Of a DNA stretch of 46,736 nt, positions 36,509 to 43,915 are shown piece by piece. The notes under the pieces were generated by a model. The model had not been told where the DNA came from. It was given only the letters and a program-made list of their open reading frames with translations, and did no database searches. Position numbers and translations under genes: made by a program. How positions within the stretch are numbered: position 1 is the stretch's first letter; each line of letters opens with the position of its first letter. This DNA is from an uncultured Roseiflexaceae bacterium. Its GTDB lineage: Bacteria; Chloroflexota; Chloroflexia; Chloroflexales; Roseiflexaceae. The stretch is from positions 1 to 46,736 of the forward strand of contig CALKHR010000130.1 in NCBI GenBank assembly GCA_937988885.1, read 5' to 3'.

Positions 36509-36538
36509 TTGCGGAAATGATCACCAATCGAGTATAAT
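36509..36538 (+). promoter_or_regulatory. Sigma-70-type promoter of the small RNA candidate
   Basis: TTGCGG at 36509-36514 (4 of 6 to TTGACA) and a perfect TATAAT at 36533-36538, spacing 18. Transcription would begin at about 36545, exactly at the G that opens the predicted first helix. Confidence 0.6.
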
Positions 36539-36544
36539 GTAAAA

Positions 36545-36644
36545 GACCAAATGACTAACTCAAAATCTCAGATGCTGGCAGCTTCTAGTGAGGGAAAGTT
36601 ATGGTCGACCCGGCGGGAAGTGCCCACACACTTCTCGCCTTTTT
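36545..36644 (+). ncRNA. Candidate structured small RNA of about 100 nt
   Basis: Between the TATAAT promoter and a strong terminator I see nested pairing. GACCA (36545-36549) pairs with UGGUC (36602-36606). UAACU (36556-36560) pairs with AGUUA (36597-36601), directly stacked on the first helix on the 3' side. CUCA (36567-36570) pairs with UGAG (36589-36592). Inside this is a small hairpin AGA-U-GCU-GGC-AGC-U-UCU (36570-36586). The terminator helix forms the 3' end. No class that I know (6S, SRP, RNase P, tmRNA, common riboswitches) matches. An open frame of 42 codons from the ATG at 36551 to the TAG at 36679 runs through it, but it has no ribosome site and crosses the terminator, so I favour a non-coding RNA. 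Confidence 0.55.
36612..36644 (+). terminator. Intrinsic terminator of the small RNA candidate
   Basis: GGCGGGAAGTG (36612-36622) pairs with CACTTCTCGCC (36629-36639) with one G-U pair; the loop is CCCACA and five T follow (36640-36644). An 11-bp GC-rich stem plus T-run is a textbook rho-independent terminator on the plus strand; no T-run exists for the other strand. Confidence 0.85.
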
Positions 36645-36855
36645 ATCCACGGTTTTTCACTGATTTCATCAGCTGTTAGAAACACCTTCACTTGCACTTA
36701 ACCTCTCGTTACACGAGCGCTCGCTATTCGACTGGCGAACTCCCACAAATTCACCAATGAACGCTTGCTGTGTATCCATGTTTTGTTGGTGTCTAAGCGA
36801 CAAACTCCTAATAGTAAAAAAGTGATTAAGAATCGAATATATTACATGGTTACGT

Positions 36856-36861
36856 ATTATA
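36856..36861 (-). promoter_or_regulatory. Minus-strand extended -10 promoter upstream of the glycan cluster
   Basis: The minus strand reads TGC-TATAAT, a perfect extended -10 (TGnTATAAT), with TTCCTA 17 bp upstream as a weak -35 (36884-36879). It would start transcription near 36849 and give the antiterminator operon a leader of about 1 kb containing all the inverted repeats and running antisense through the small RNA. The rest of 36645-36983 is AT-rich, with no gene that I can support. Confidence 0.45.
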
Positions 36862-36983
36862 GCAGTATGTCACCCAAATAGGAACCCTAAAAGTGTGCAT
36901 TCTGTATATCATTTTCGTTAAATTATTTGTAAAGAAATATACATATCACAAAATATCACTATTGATTAATATTGGATAGGATA

Positions 36984-37709
36984 TTATTCTTGATGAGATG
37001 CGTACTGCCTAACTACTTGATGCGCTTGAGCATATGCGGCTGGTGTGCCGATGTCAAGGAGGGTGCCCGCCACACGTTGCCCATATACGGGCTCATTGCT
37101 CTTGATCAGCGTTGGGATGACATCGTAGCCGAAATCACTGATTCCAGGCCGAATATAGTTGAGGATGCTTGGCTCGCAGAGATACAGGCCCGCATTCGCC
37201 AAATTACCCTTGTTCCACGAGCTTGGCTTCTCCACAAACTGCAAGATCCGTCCGTCCTTATCAACCTCAACCATCCCCTGAGTATGCGTGACAGTCGTCT
37301 CTTTGAGCGCAAGTGTCAGTACTGCGTGTCGTCGTTGGTGGAGCTGCATGAGGTTATCGAGCTCGATCTGGAGCAGCATATCGCCATACACGAGCAAGAA
37401 CGTCTCATCGAGCCACCCGGGAAGTTGCTCGGCGATGGCTAACACAGCCCCTGCAGTGCCCAACAGCGTTGGTTCGTAGGAATAGTGCAAACGCATGCCC
37501 CAAGCGCTCCCATCTCCAAGGCCTTGTTGAATAATGGCTGGCAGATGATGAAGGTTGAGTGCGACTTCTCGAACTCCATACTCTTGCAGCCAATCGAGGG
37601 TGCGGGCGAGTAATGGGCGTCCGGCAATTGGGAGCATCGGCTTGGGGCAAGTATCGGTGAGAGGACGAAGACGTGTGCCAGCTCCTGCTGCTAAAATGAT
37701 GGCTTTCAT
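36984..37709 (-). CDS. hddC: Sugar-phosphate nucleotidyltransferase, heptose-1-phosphate guanylyltransferase (HddC)-like
   Basis: About 241 residues from the ATG at 37709 (MKAIILAAGAGTRLRPLTD), which shares one base with the stop of the GmhA-like gene (TGATG). Motifs: LAAGAGTRLRP-x-T-x-x-x-PKPM nucleotide-binding loop, LLGTAGAV, VYGDM (metal site), EKP and AGLYL. Short, trimer-free nucleotidyltransferases of this kind include HddC and mannose-1-phosphate guanylyltransferases. The coupled isomerase and the kinase and phosphatase in the adjacent cluster favour GDP-heptose synthesis. Specificity is inferred from context, not from residues. Confidence 0.82.
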   Translation of the reverse strand: MKAIILAAGAGTRLRPLTDTCPKPMLPIAGRPLLARTLDWLQEYGVREVALNLHHLPAIIQQGLGDGSAWGMRLHYSYEPTLLGTAGAVLAIAEQLPGWLDETFLLVYGDMLLQIELDNLMQLHQRRHAVLTLALKETTVTHTQGMVEVDKDGRILQFVEKPSSWNKGNLANAGLYLCEPSILNYIRPGISDFGYDVIPTLIKSNEPVYGQRVAGTLLDIGTPAAYAQAHQVVRQYASHQE

Positions 37710-38302
37710 CACACGTTGACTTCTACTAACATTTGCTCGGCAACAGCATGAATTTGCTTCCCCATCCACACCGCAAGGGCATGGCAAATAGCACTATGGG
37801 CATCTTCGACTTGTGGCATTTGATTATTCTCGACATGAAGGCTGTATTGCGAGATCTGAGCGAGTTTGCCACCATCGAACCCCGATAACCCCACGGTGAT
37901 GCCACCCTGTTGATTGGCCCAAGTGACAGCCTGAATCACGTTTGGTGAGTTGCCACTGCCAGAAATAGCGAAGAGCAAATCGCCAGGGCGATAGTGACTG
38001 ATCAATTGCTCAACAAACAGCACCTCATAGCTGCGATCGTTCGACCACGCAGTCATAATCGGGACATTATCGGTGAAGGCTAAGGCGCGGACACGACGTT
38101 GATTTGGATGGATCGTCCATTTCATCAGATCACAAGCGAAGTGCGACGCTGTAGCCGCACTTCCACCATTTCCACAGATAAAAATGGTGTTGTCCTGTTG
38201 ATATGTATTCCAAAGCGCTTGAGCAACGTCTTCGAGCGGTTTACGAGGGAGGGTCAGTAACGTATTGGCGACAGCATCGAGATAGCATCCAAGTTGTTCC
38301 AT
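37709..38302 (-). CDS. gmhA: Sedoheptulose 7-phosphate isomerase (SIS domain, GmhA-like)
   Basis: About 197 residues from the ATG at 38302, with AGGAG three nt upstream; two earlier ATGs (38320, 38338) lack a site. The SIS domain has FICGNGGSAATASHFACDL and FAISGSGNSPNV, the two sugar-phosphate loops of GmhA, plus a C-terminal VEDAHSAICHAL helix that in the family carries an active-site His. It makes D-glycero-D-manno-heptose 7-phosphate from the pentose-phosphate intermediate. First gene of a two-gene unit with HddC; codon use looks a little less GC-rich than in the main cluster. Confidence 0.87.
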   Translation of the reverse strand: MEQLGCYLDAVANTLLTLPRKPLEDVAQALWNTYQQDNTIFICGNGGSAATASHFACDLMKWTIHPNQRRVRALAFTDNVPIMTAWSNDRSYEVLFVEQLISHYRPGDLLFAISGSGNSPNVIQAVTWANQQGGITVGLSGFDGGKLAQISQYSLHVENNQMPQVEDAHSAICHALAVWMGKQIHAVAEQMLVEVNV

Positions 38303-38339
38303 GCTCTCCTCACAACGCATACGTCTTAAGTTTAACACA

Positions 38340-38353
38340 ATTATCGTGATAAT
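38340..38353 (-). promoter_or_regulatory. Inverted repeat in the gmhA upstream region, possible operator
   Basis: ATTATC-GT-GATAAT, arms of 6 bp, 38 bp before the gmhA start. It overlaps a weak minus-strand promoter, TTGAAG with GATAAT at spacing 19. A short palindrome in AT-rich DNA may be chance. Confidence 0.25.
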
Positions 38354-38540
38354 GATAGCACAAACTTCAATTTAAATCACGTTGGTGTGCAAATTGTTAA
38401 GTTGTCATCTTTGATGTGTGTATAATTTGTCGTTTGTGGCACCCTGATGCTTTGTGCTTGAAAATGAGTTGTTCTTAATGGATGAGTTTTTGTTCATTCG
38501 TAGTGTGCTATGCATAATTGAACGTAGCTACTCGCAGTTT

Positions 38541-38569
38541 TTGTACACATAGTTCAAATAATGTATATA
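38541..38569 (+). promoter_or_regulatory. Candidate promoter upstream of the carbonic anhydrase gene
   Basis: TTGTAC (38541-38546) and TATATA (38564-38569) at the ideal spacing of 17 bp. It would yield a leader of about 255 nt. A second TATAAT is at 38421-38426 with TTGTCA only 13 bp upstream. AT-rich background weakens both. Confidence 0.35.
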
Positions 38570-38639
38570 GAATGTTTTTTACGATATTATAACCTGTTTA
38601 AAATGCGTTAATGCTTTTGGCTTATGTAAGATGTTGTAT

Positions 38640-38717
38640 CAAGGCAGTTGATGATAAGGAGAAAGCCTTGTTTGTGTCAGCATCTTTTTTTGTGTCGGGA
38701 TGCTGCAACACGCCGTC
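38640..38717 (+). promoter_or_regulatory. Two tandem hairpins in the carbonic anhydrase leader region
   Basis: CAAGGC (38640-38645) pairs with GCCTTG (38665-38670). GTGTCAGCATC (38674-38684) pairs with GATGCTG (38699-38705), extended by ACAC after a two-base bulge. A T-run of seven sits inside the second loop rather than after a stem, so a plain terminator is unlikely. A 55-codon open frame from the ATG at 38651 to 38818 also covers this stretch; I do not call it a gene. Apart from these items, 38303-38830 shows nothing supportable. Confidence 0.35.
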
Positions 38718-38830
38718 TATCGACACCACCGCAAGCCTCGAAGAGCTTTCGAGCATGGCTTCGCTTACCATTTGACAATGAGAAAACGATGCGTCACACT
38801 ACGGTGCTATTTGGATAAGAGAGGGGATCT

Positions 38831-39481
38831 ATGCAGAAGATCGAACAACTGTTGAAGAATAACCGCGAGTGGGCTGCGTTTATGACCAGCCAGGAGCCGT
38901 CGTTCTTTCAGCGGCTCGCGGCGCAACAGGCGCCGGAATATCTTTGGATCGGCTGCTCGGACAGCCGCGTCCCGGCCAACGAACTCGTCCGCCTTCTGCC
39001 GGGCGAGATGTTTGTGCATCGTAATGTGGCGAATGTGGTGGTGCACACCGACCTGAACTGCTTGGCGGTATTGCAGTACGCAGTGGAGGTGCTGCAGGTG
39101 CGCCATATCATCGTGTGTGGGCATTATGGTTGCGGTGGCGTTGAGGCCGCGTTATCCAATCGCCGTTTTGGCCTGATCGATAATTGGCTTCGGCATGTGC
39201 AGCACGTGCGCGACAAACACGCCGCCATCCTTGCGCAGCTCGAAGACGATCACCAGCGTTTACGCCGATTGTGCGAACTCAATGTGATCGAGCAGGTGGT
39301 GAACGTTTGCCAGACCACGATCGTGCAGGAGGCTTGGCAACGGGGACAAACGCTCGCGGTACACGGCTGGATCTACGGTGTGGCCGATGGACTGCTGCGC
39401 GAACTTGGCATCACCGTTCATCAGCCAAGTATGCTCGCACAGCAGTACAATCACGCAATCGATATGCTCAGTCAGCCCTGA
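38831..39481 (+). CDS. Beta-class carbonic anhydrase
   Basis: 216 residues; GAGGGG about 5 nt upstream. The zinc and catalytic residues are all present: C42-S-D44-S-R46 (CSDSR), H98 and C101 (GHYGCGG). The family's C-terminal WIYGVADGLL is intact. It interconverts carbon dioxide and bicarbonate in the cytoplasm and is of usual Can/CynT length. It converges with the CNNM gene; the 50 bp between them (39482-39531) hold a possible weak hairpin AGTGGT/ACCACT (39494-39526). Confidence 0.93.
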   Translation: MQKIEQLLKNNREWAAFMTSQEPSFFQRLAAQQAPEYLWIGCSDSRVPANELVRLLPGEMFVHRNVANVVVHTDLNCLAVLQYAVEVLQVRHIIVCGHYGCGGVEAALSNRRFGLIDNWLRHVQHVRDKHAAILAQLEDDHQRLRRLCELNVIEQVVNVCQTTIVQEAWQRGQTLAVHGWIYGVADGLLRELGITVHQPSMLAQQYNHAIDMLSQP

Positions 39482-39531
39482 TCGATGCAGTGTAGTGGTC
39501 TCCCGACAGCGCGGTCTGGCACCACTCCCTC

Positions 39532-40815
39532 CTAGCTATTCCGCTTCACCAACACTTTATCGATGCGCGGCCCGTCCATATCCATCACCTCGAAACGCAA
39601 CCCGTTCCAGATGAAGAACTCCGAGGGTTGTGGCAGATGCCCCAACTGCGCCAGCATAAACCCACCAAGCGTCTGATATCGGCCCTGTTCCTCATCGGGC
39701 AGGTGCTCAACCTCTAACAGTTCCTTCAAGTCATCGATTGGCATGCGCCCGCTGATCAGCCAGGAGCCGTCGTCGCGCTGGTGCACTGCATGATCGTCAT
39801 TGCCGTCGATATCCGAGATATCGCCGACCAGTTCCTCGACCAAGTCCGTCAGAGTCACGATCCCATCGACGCCGCCGTACTCGTCCACAACCAGCGCCAA
39901 GTGCGCGTGTTTCTCGCGGAATTTGTTGAGCGCCTGGAACGCCGACATACTCTCAGGGACGAACAGCGCCGGGCGGCTCACAGCCTGCAGATCGACGGTT
40001 TCGCCGAGCAACGCGCGGGCCAGCAGATCCTCGGCGTGCACCACGCTGCGAATCGCATCGGGGGTGCCCCGCCCGATCGGGAAGGCCGAGAAGGGGTGCG
40101 CGGCGATCTTTCGCAGGTTCACCTCCAGCGGATCATCGAGATCGAGCCAGACCATCCGGGTGCGCGAGACCATGATCATGCCAACCCGCAGATCGCCCAT
40201 GCGGAACACGCGCTCAACCAGCTCCTGCTCGGTTTCTGCAAATACACCTGCAGCGGTGCCCTCTTCCAACAGCACCTTGAACTCCTCCTCCGTGACGGTC
40301 GGCTCGGTGGAGGGGCGCACACCCAGCATACGCAGCAGCAGCTCGGTGGTGAAGCTCAGCAGGCGCACCACGGGCGAGGCGATGATCGAGAGCATACGCA
40401 TCGGCTTGGCTATCAGGCTGGCGATGCGCTCGGGGTTGTTGAGCGCCAAGCGCTTGGGCAGCAGCTCACCGAGGATCAGCGAGAGGAAGGTGGTGAGCAG
40501 CACCACCAAACCGAAACTGATGCTCTGGCTGTAGGGCGCGAGCGCGGGGATGGCGTTCAGCCATTCGGCGATCTGTTGCGCGACCGCTGCACCACCGAAG
40601 GCACCTGCCAAAATGCCGATCAGCGTGATGCCGATCTGCACCGTGGAGAGCAGCCGTGTGGGATCTTCTGCGAGTTCCAGGGCGACTTGGGCGTTGCTGT
40701 CGCCGCTATCCGCCCACTGTTTGAGGCGTACCTTGCGCGCCGAGACGACCGCCATCTCCGAGAGCGCAAAGACGCCATTCAGAAGGACGAGTAAGACAAT
40801 AATCAGTAATTCCAT
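39532..40815 (-). CDS. CNNM/CorC-type (DUF21-CBS-CorC_HlyC) membrane protein
   Basis: 427 residues; GAGAGGA 5 nt before the ATG. Order: DUF21 domain (about 1-190) with four hydrophobic segments and GELLPKRLALNNPERIA; a CBS pair (about 205-330, with GMIMVSRTRMVWLDLDDPLE and LALVVDEYGGVDGIVTLTDLVEELVG); CorC_HlyC domain (about 345-425) ending GPRIDKVLVKRNS. Such proteins are linked to magnesium or cobalt export; the name hemolysin is historical. It follows the regulator gene on the same strand after 142 bp (40816-40957), with no recognisable gene between. Confidence 0.9.
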   Translation of the reverse strand: MELLIIVLLVLLNGVFALSEMAVVSARKVRLKQWADSGDSNAQVALELAEDPTRLLSTVQIGITLIGILAGAFGGAAVAQQIAEWLNAIPALAPYSQSISFGLVVLLTTFLSLILGELLPKRLALNNPERIASLIAKPMRMLSIIASPVVRLLSFTTELLLRMLGVRPSTEPTVTEEEFKVLLEEGTAAGVFAETEQELVERVFRMGDLRVGMIMVSRTRMVWLDLDDPLEVNLRKIAAHPFSAFPIGRGTPDAIRSVVHAEDLLARALLGETVDLQAVSRPALFVPESMSAFQALNKFREKHAHLALVVDEYGGVDGIVTLTDLVEELVGDISDIDGNDDHAVHQRDDGSWLISGRMPIDDLKELLEVEHLPDEEQGRYQTLGGFMLAQLGHLPQPSEFFIWNGLRFEVMDMDGPRIDKVLVKRNS

Positions 40816-40957
40816 GCTATTCCTCTCATTGGCCTGTCAGCAGTCACAACACCGCGATTGTTGAGGCCAAAAATCTCTGTGTTGAAGCACATATATCCGA
40901 TAGCGGTTGACCGTTTGGTCGAACCAGTAAGCGCAGATTCATCGCGCAGTCCATTCA

Positions 40958-41752
40958 TCATTTTGCTAACTTGCTACGGCGTTGGAGGGTGCGATATTCG
41001 CTGGGCGACAGGCCAACCGTTGCCCGAAACTGCCGAGTGAACGCGCTATGATCGGTGTAGCCGCACTCTTGGGCGACCTCGGCCACGCTCCGATCTCCCA
41101 ACAGCAACTGCGCGCCGATTTCGAGGCGTGTTTTGATGATCAACTGTTTGGGTGTGAGGTCGAAGATGCGCTGAATGTGGCGCTCGAACTGCGCCACCGA
41201 GAGCTTGGCGATCTGGGCCAACTCCTCAAGCCGCAGCGGCTCGGCATAGTGCGTCTGGATGTAGCTGATCGCCTCCGCAATGCGGTGATAGACCGGGTGT
41301 TGCTTGTCGGGCATGCGTAGGTCGCGCGAGATGCCTGCCAGGCCGATGATGCGCTGTTGGCGATCGTACAGCGGAATCTTGTGGGTGAGGCACCAGCCAG
41401 CCACACGGTTGGGGTACAGGTGGAGTTCGAGCCGATCGTGGATTGGCTCGCCTGTCGATATGACATGCTGATCTTGGGCGGCGTAGTTAGCGCCAAGTTC
41501 GGGTGGAAAGACATCGATCGTGGCTTGACCGATCAGTTGCTCTTTATGCTGAAAACCGCATCTCCGTATCAGGGTAGTGTTGGCCATGACATAACGGCCA
41601 GCCGTATCCTTCACGAAGAAGACGACATCGGAGAGTTGGTTGAATAGCGTTTCGGCGAAGAAAGGATCCGCAAGTAATGAGGTATCAAAGAACGCACGTT
41701 GATGCGGTTCAGAGGGAGGTTCACTACCAGCGTCGGAGGTTGACGATTCCAT
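40958..41752 (-). CDS. PAS-domain AraC-family transcription regulator, likely controls the hydroxyproline operon
   Basis: About 264 residues from the ATG at 41752; an upstream TTG (41782) would add ten. A PAS_4-type domain (about 30-135) has FNQLSDVVFFVKDTAGRYVMAN and GLAGISRDLR; two helix-turn-helix motifs of AraC type follow (about 165-255), with LRLEELAQIAKLSVAQFERHIQRIFDLTPKQ and VAEVAQECGYTDHSAFTRQFRATVGLSPSEYR. It is divergent from the hydroxyproline operon 89 bp away and probably binds there, sensing a ligand through the PAS domain (inference). Confidence 0.87.
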   Translation of the reverse strand: MESSTSDAGSEPPSEPHQRAFFDTSLLADPFFAETLFNQLSDVVFFVKDTAGRYVMANTTLIRRCGFQHKEQLIGQATIDVFPPELGANYAAQDQHVISTGEPIHDRLELHLYPNRVAGWCLTHKIPLYDRQQRIIGLAGISRDLRMPDKQHPVYHRIAEAISYIQTHYAEPLRLEELAQIAKLSVAQFERHIQRIFDLTPKQLIIKTRLEIGAQLLLGDRSVAEVAQECGYTDHSAFTRQFRATVGLSPSEYRTLQRRSKLAK

Positions 41753-41805
41753 GTACGTGTATGTGCTACTGTAATTGTGCAAAAATCTGCATGCTTTGTT
41801 TGATA

Positions 41806-41834
41806 ATTATACAAGACAGAAAGATGCGCTGCAA
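41806..41834 (-). promoter_or_regulatory. Promoter of the PAS-AraC gene
   Basis: On the minus strand TTGCAG (41834-41829) and a perfect TATAAT (41811-41806) stand 17 bp apart, giving a start near 41799 and a 5' leader of about 45 nt. It overlaps the region directly upstream of the epimerase start codon, so regulator binding could affect both genes. For the plus strand, TTGACG (41740-41745) is a candidate -35, without a convincing -10. Confidence 0.7.
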
Positions 41835-41841
41835 GTAGAAT

Positions 41842-42795
41842 ATGGCTATGCAAACACTTCAATTTATCGATTCGCACACTGGTGGTGAGCCAACTCGTGT
41901 CGTTGTGGCGGGCGCTCCCGATCTTGGGCGCGGCAGTATGGTCGAGCGGCTTGCGCTGTTACGCGAACAGTATGATTGGCTTCGGGCGGCGGCGGTGAAC
42001 GAGCCGCGCGGCTCGGATGTGTTGGTCGGCGCGTTGCTCTGCGAGCCGTGTGATCCCGAGTGTGCCGCAGGTGTGATTTTCTTCAACAATGTCTCGTACT
42101 TGGGGATGTGCGGCCATGGCACGATCGGCTTGGTGGCCACGTTGGCGTATCTCGGGCGCATCGGGCCGGGCCTGCATCGCATCGAGACGCCCGTGGGCGA
42201 GGTGCAGGCGCGTCTCCACGAGGACGGTCGCGTGACAGTGGCGAACGTGCCGAGCTATCGTTTGGCGCACAATGTCGCGGTGGAGGTGCCCGATCACGGT
42301 GTCATCCACGGCGATATCGCTTGGGGCGGCAACTGGTTCTTTTTGGTCGAAGATCACGGTCAGCAGATCACCTTTGATCGGGTGGAAGCGTTGACCGATT
42401 TCGCCTGGCGCGTGCGGCTGAGCCTGGAGCGGGCGGGCATCACGGGAGCCGATGGCGCGCTGATCGACCATATCGAACTGTTCGGGCCCGGCGGCGCGGG
42501 TGCCGATAGCCGAAGCTTTGTGCTGTGCCCCGGCAAGGCCTACGACCGCTCGCCCTGTGGGACGGGCACTAGTGCCAAATTGGCCTGCCTGGCCGCCAGC
42601 GGCAAACTCGCGCCCGAGCAGCGCTGGGTGCAGGAGAGTATCGTGGGCAGCCGATTCGAAGCGCGCTACACTCGCCTTGGCGACCGTATCCTGCCCGAGA
42701 TCACGGGAGAGGCGTTTATCACGCTTGAGGGGCGACTGATCCTCGACGAGCGCGACCCATTCCGCTGGGGGATTCATGCCGGAACCACGCTTTGA
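41842..42795 (+). CDS. lhpA: 4-Hydroxyproline 2-epimerase (proline racemase family)
   Basis: 317 residues; a second ATG at 41848 is an equally possible start because no strong ribosome site is seen. Both catalytic cysteines are present: C90 in MCGHGTIG and C239 in SPCGTGTSA. WGGNWFFLV is typical of the hydroxyproline epimerase subgroup; trans-3-hydroxyproline dehydratases replace one cysteine. It turns trans-4-hydroxy-L-proline into cis-4-hydroxy-D-proline. The next gene overlaps its end by 20 bp, and every later step of the route follows in order. Confidence 0.9.
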   Translation: MAMQTLQFIDSHTGGEPTRVVVAGAPDLGRGSMVERLALLREQYDWLRAAAVNEPRGSDVLVGALLCEPCDPECAAGVIFFNNVSYLGMCGHGTIGLVATLAYLGRIGPGLHRIETPVGEVQARLHEDGRVTVANVPSYRLAHNVAVEVPDHGVIHGDIAWGGNWFFLVEDHGQQITFDRVEALTDFAWRVRLSLERAGITGADGALIDHIELFGPGGAGADSRSFVLCPGKAYDRSPCGTGTSAKLACLAASGKLAPEQRWVQESIVGSRFEARYTRLGDRILPEITGEAFITLEGRLILDERDPFRWGIHAGTTL

Positions 42796-43915
42796 CATCG
42801 TGATCATCGGGGCGGGCATCGTGGGCGCTGCTTGTGCCGCCGAACTGGCCCGCGCTGGCCTTCGCATCGCGGTGATCGAGGCCGATACGCCGGGTAGCGG
42901 CGCGACCGCTGCTGGCATGGGCCATATCGTCGTGATGGACGAGGGCGACGCGCAGTTGGCCCTGACGCGCTACTCGCAACTGCTGTGGGACGCGCTGGCC
43001 GCGCCGAACCCCGCTCCGCATGAGTATCAGCGCTGCGGCACGCTGTGGGTCGCCGCCGACGCCGACGAGCTCGATGAGGTGGCGCACAAGCGCGATGTCT
43101 ACGCCTCGGCGGGCGTACCTTGCGAGATCCTGGATGCCGACGCGCTCTACGCCCACGAGCCAAACTTGCGCCCGGGATTGGTGGGCGGGCTGTTGGTGCC
43201 AGGCGATAGTGTGGTGTATCCGCCCCGCACGGCTGCGTTGCTGTTGGAAGGGACGCGCAGTCAGGGCGTCACGCTGATCGCTGGCCGGGCCGTTCAGTTG
43301 GAGCAGGATGGTGTGTGCCTGGCCGATGGACGGTGGGTGCGCGCCGATGCGATCGTGCTGGCGAACGGCATTCGGGCGTTGGAGCTTGCGCCGGAACTGC
43401 CGATGCGCGCGAAGAAGGGTCATCTGGCGATCACCGATCGCTACCCTGGATTCGTGCGCCATCAGTTGATCGAGCTTGGCTATGTGAAGAACGCTCACGC
43501 CGCCGAGGGCGATTCGGTCGCCTTCAATGTGCAGCCGCGTAGCACTGGCCAGGTGTTGATCGGCTCCTCGCGCCAGTTCGATAACCTCGACCGCGCGATC
43601 GATATGCCGATGTTGCAGCGGATGTTGGCGGCGGCCTGCGCGTATATGCCCGGCTTGGCCGCGCTTTCGGTGGTGCGCGTGTGGACGGGCGTGCGGGCCG
43701 CCACCGCTGATGGTTTGCCGCTGATTGGCCCGCATCCGGGCCGATCCGGCATGTGGCTAGCGACGGGCCACGAGGGTTTGGGCATCACCACATCGTTGGG
43801 CACGGCGAAGCTGTTGGCGGCGCAGATGCTGAATGAGCGCGCCGAACTCGATCCAACGCCGTATCTGCCCGCTCGTGTGGCGGGCTTGTCGCAATTGACG
43901 CAAGGTGCCGCATGA
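42776..43915 (+). CDS. lhpB: D-hydroxyproline dehydrogenase, FAD-binding (DAO family) subunit
   Basis: 379 residues. DIVIIGAGIVGAACAAELARAG is the N-terminal FAD motif (GxGxxG), GSGATAAGMGH is the second flavin-contact region, and TGHEGLGITTSLGTAKLLA near the C-terminus completes the DAO family pattern. In Pseudomonas and Azospirillum the heterotrimeric D-hydroxyproline dehydrogenase has such a subunit beside a small ferredoxin-like and a large FAD/iron-sulfur subunit, the exact order seen here. It oxidises cis-4-hydroxy-D-proline to 1-pyrroline-4-hydroxy-2-carboxylate. Overlaps the next gene by ATGA. Confidence 0.87.
   Translation: MPEPRFDIVIIGAGIVGAACAAELARAGLRIAVIEADTPGSGATAAGMGHIVVMDEGDAQLALTRYSQLLWDALAAPNPAPHEYQRCGTLWVAADADELDEVAHKRDVYASAGVPCEILDADALYAHEPNLRPGLVGGLLVPGDSVVYPPRTAALLLEGTRSQGVTLIAGRAVQLEQDGVCLADGRWVRADAIVLANGIRALELAPELPMRAKKGHLAITDRYPGFVRHQLIELGYVKNAHAAEGDSVAFNVQPRSTGQVLIGSSRQFDNLDRAIDMPMLQRMLAAACAYMPGLAALSVVRVWTGVRAATADGLPLIGPHPGRSGMWLATGHEGLGITTSLGTAKLLAAQMLNERAELDPTPYLPARVAGLSQLTQGAA

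Noticed and set aside
36551..36679. 42-codon open frame through the small RNA candidate
   Set aside because: No ribosome site, starts six bases after the predicted transcript start and passes through the terminator stem and T-run.
38651..38818. 55-codon open frame ahead of the carbonic anhydrase gene
   Set aside because: Starts within a hairpin loop, Arg-rich, no family; kept only as a remark in the leader entry.
39781..40794. Plus-strand frame of 337 codons opposite the CNNM-type gene
   Set aside because: Shadow of a clearly real gene; low-complexity Gln/His/Arg content.
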